A stretch of 64,000 bases of DNA from Ricinus communis (Eukaryota > Streptophyta > Magnoliopsida > Malpighiales > Euphorbiaceae): NCBI RefSeq assembly GCF_019578655.1, contig NC_063258.1, forward strand, positions 18,790,802-18,854,801, written 5' to 3'. Below, one piece after another: positions 62,320 through 64,000 of this stretch (position 1 is the first letter of the stretch; every line of letters begins with the position of its first letter). The notes beneath the pieces were generated by a model. That model was not told the DNA's origin. It searched no databases and saw nothing but the letters and a program-made list of their open reading frames with translations. Made by a program: the position numbers and the translations under genes.

Positions 62320-64000
62320 TGCGGGGAAGAAGAGAATCGAAATTTCTGACATCGGAGGCAACCATAGGAGCGCGAGCCCGGTGGCCAAGCCAAAGGCTGT
62401 AAATAATTTCTTCTTAGTGTCGTAGTGCCCAGTGTCGGCTCAAGCGCAAGGAAAAGCGGCGGCTTGAGAAGGCCCTTCTAGTTTAAGGACCTTACCGGCC
62501 GATCTCGGTGGCGATCGGCTCCTCTCGGCGAGGGCTCTCTTTTGGCAGCAGCGGCCGAAGTTGCAAGATCCGGCAAAGTGAAAATTGGGGTGGCAACCAG
62601 CATTTTTCATGGACGATAGGAGGACGTATCCCGACTCTCCTCAGCTCAAGCTTCGTAATGGCACCTATTTGGTGGTGATCAGGCTTCGTTTGCGAATCAA
62701 CGGCCGAGATCGTTCGAAAATCTCTCCAGATGATCGGGGATCGAATCGAAAAATCAAAAGCGGGGATCGTTATTAGCGCGACGTTTCGAGTGCGATGGTG
62801 TGCTCGGATCGTCAATCGGACTCAAATGACGAAGGTGAATCGTAGAAGCGATCGAGCGTCTTGGTAATTTTCTCTAGCCCGTAATTTTGGAAATTCTTTG
62901 ATTTAATTTGTGTCTATTGTTTATGTTGAGTATTTAATGATATTTGTGAGTCAAAAATAATTGTCCGTCAGTTTGCCTGCCTCGTGTTTTGTGCTATGTA
63001 GCGGAGTTGGGAAAATAGTGAAGTTTGGGGACCCGACTCCCGTTGTTTGGATTGTTGGATTTTTGAAGTGTTTTTCTGGCAGGTCCTGGACCCATTTTAC
63101 GGGGGTAAATGTCTGTGTTGTAGGGTAGGTTCTGCTGGATTTTCGGTAGAATTCTCCCGAGTCGAGATTCTTAGACAGTCAATCCTAGAAATCTAAACCT
63201 AGGGTCAATTATCAATTGTTCAGCGTAATTGATAAATTATTTTTCGTGATTAGATGATCTGTCTATTCGGCTCGCTCCAACTGAGGCACCGGAGCAGAGC
63301 TAGGAGGTTGCCAAATCAGTGAGTTAAAGTCACTTAATTGTTGCACTTTTGCTAAGTCTGAATTTAATATGCTATTTTAGAAATTTATGCTTAATATGAT
63401 TATTAGTATCGCAATATAAATAATTTCACTTGATTATTAATTATTGAAAATAATATAAATACTATTATTAGTAACGTTATAATAATACAAATATTATTAT
63501 TTTTCCACACGAATTGCACGTTGCTTTATCCTAAATTTTTAATCTTTATTTCGATATGTGTTGAATGATTTCATTAGATATTGATATTTATTAAATGTGA
63601 TGATTGCGATTTGGAAAATGTGGCTTTCGTAGAAAATGCCACCTGATGGGCTACTTCAGGACCGCATGCGCACCGGTAATGATCATGGACAGGTAATAAG
63701 ATTATTATGAGTTTTGCCCTGGTCGACCAAGGCTCTCTAGGCTGATTTGAGTAAATTGTCGGAGGTAAGGTCACGGTGAGCAATGCTCTCTGGCCGGCTT
63801 GGTTGGAAATCAAGTGTTCAGGCTGGAGGTAAGGACCCTGGTCGAGCTTTGCTCTCTGGGCGCCAGACCTGTTGGATTAAGAGAGCCGAGAGGCTACTAG
63901 AATTTAAGGTTAGGGTTCTATTAAGCCACTCGTCCCGTAAAAGTAAAAATATATTTCTTTTTATTTTTTATTTTTTTTATGGTGGTATGTGATGGGCTCT
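62320..64000. other. Non-satellite right flank, unassigned (possible LTR-type repeat)
   Basis: Base composition changes: 62320-62860 is GC- and CG-rich (GGCCGATCTCGG, GATCGGCTCCTCTCGGCGAG), then mixed sequence, then AT-rich at about 63360-63600. The short ORFs (62492-62815, 63574-63813, 63783-63992) show no recognisable domain and no spliced-gene pattern I can support. The layout of a GC-rich start, CCAACTGAGGCACCGG and GTGAGTTAAAG-type sequence is reminiscent of a long plant Ty3/gypsy LTR, but I see no LTR ends, PBS or coding domain. That label is a guess. Confidence 0.35.
63692..63900. repeat. Degenerate short tandem repeat in right flank
   Basis: GCTCTCT recurs at 63732, 63785 and 63851. 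It is each time preceded by a GGTCGA- or CGGTGAG-like stretch, and GGTAAGG occurs between units (near 63765 and 63827). The units of about 53 and 66 bp are only loosely similar. Confidence 0.45.

Noticed and set aside
62492..62815. ORF of 107 codons on the minus strand in the right flank
   Set aside because: No domain recognised; GC-rich sequence favours chance ORFs, and a plus-strand ORF overlaps it.

Overview
The window is plant nuclear repeat DNA. Two things show this: a Ty3/gypsy chromovirus LTR retrotransposon of a plant type (chromodomain-tailed integrase, tRNA-iMet-like primer site, 2.2-2.3 kb LTRs), and a very large AT-rich short-period satellite. I cannot name the species. I see no intact host protein gene, tRNA, rRNA or CRISPR array.

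Layout. (1) 1-3683: 39-bp satellite, clean in phase, with a 19-21-monomer higher-order repeat. (2) 3684-11573: a minus-strand chromovirus inserted in the satellite. In + coordinates the order is 3' LTR (3684-5982), PPT, chromodomain, integrase, RNase H, RT, protease, gag, PBS, then the 5' LTR (from 10822), which runs into a 500-N gap (11574-12073). (3) 12074-58796: about 47 kb more of the same satellite, all head-to-tail in one orientation. It has several higher-order repeat families: about 2.6 kb at 17-25 kb, about 1.5 kb at 32-35 kb, and 1.5-2.0 kb at 46-58 kb. (4) 58797-61819: the 3' part of a second copy of the same chromovirus, same strand, cut by a second 500-N gap (61820-62319). (5) 62320-64000: unrelated, more GC-rich sequence without satellite, possibly part of another LTR element.

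The satellite monomer is 39 bp and comes in two alternating types. Type A has GTAAGAGGGG after the CAACCCC core and ends CAACATGAG. Type B has AAAAAAGTGG there and ends CAATATTAG. Together they make a 78-bp dimer; a clean one is at 41065-41142. I estimate about 1,300 monomers. Because 39 is 3 x 13, undamaged stretches stay open in several frames on both strands. This gives many long 13-residue-repeat ORFs that I treat as by-products, not genes.

The most interesting signals are: a short inverted repeat in each monomer whose two arms often change together; family-specific higher-order repeats; recurrent truncated monomers; two retroelement insertions at almost the same monomer position; and an abrupt alternation between perfectly phased islands and stretches full of small deletions, which looks more like uneven long-read polishing than biology.
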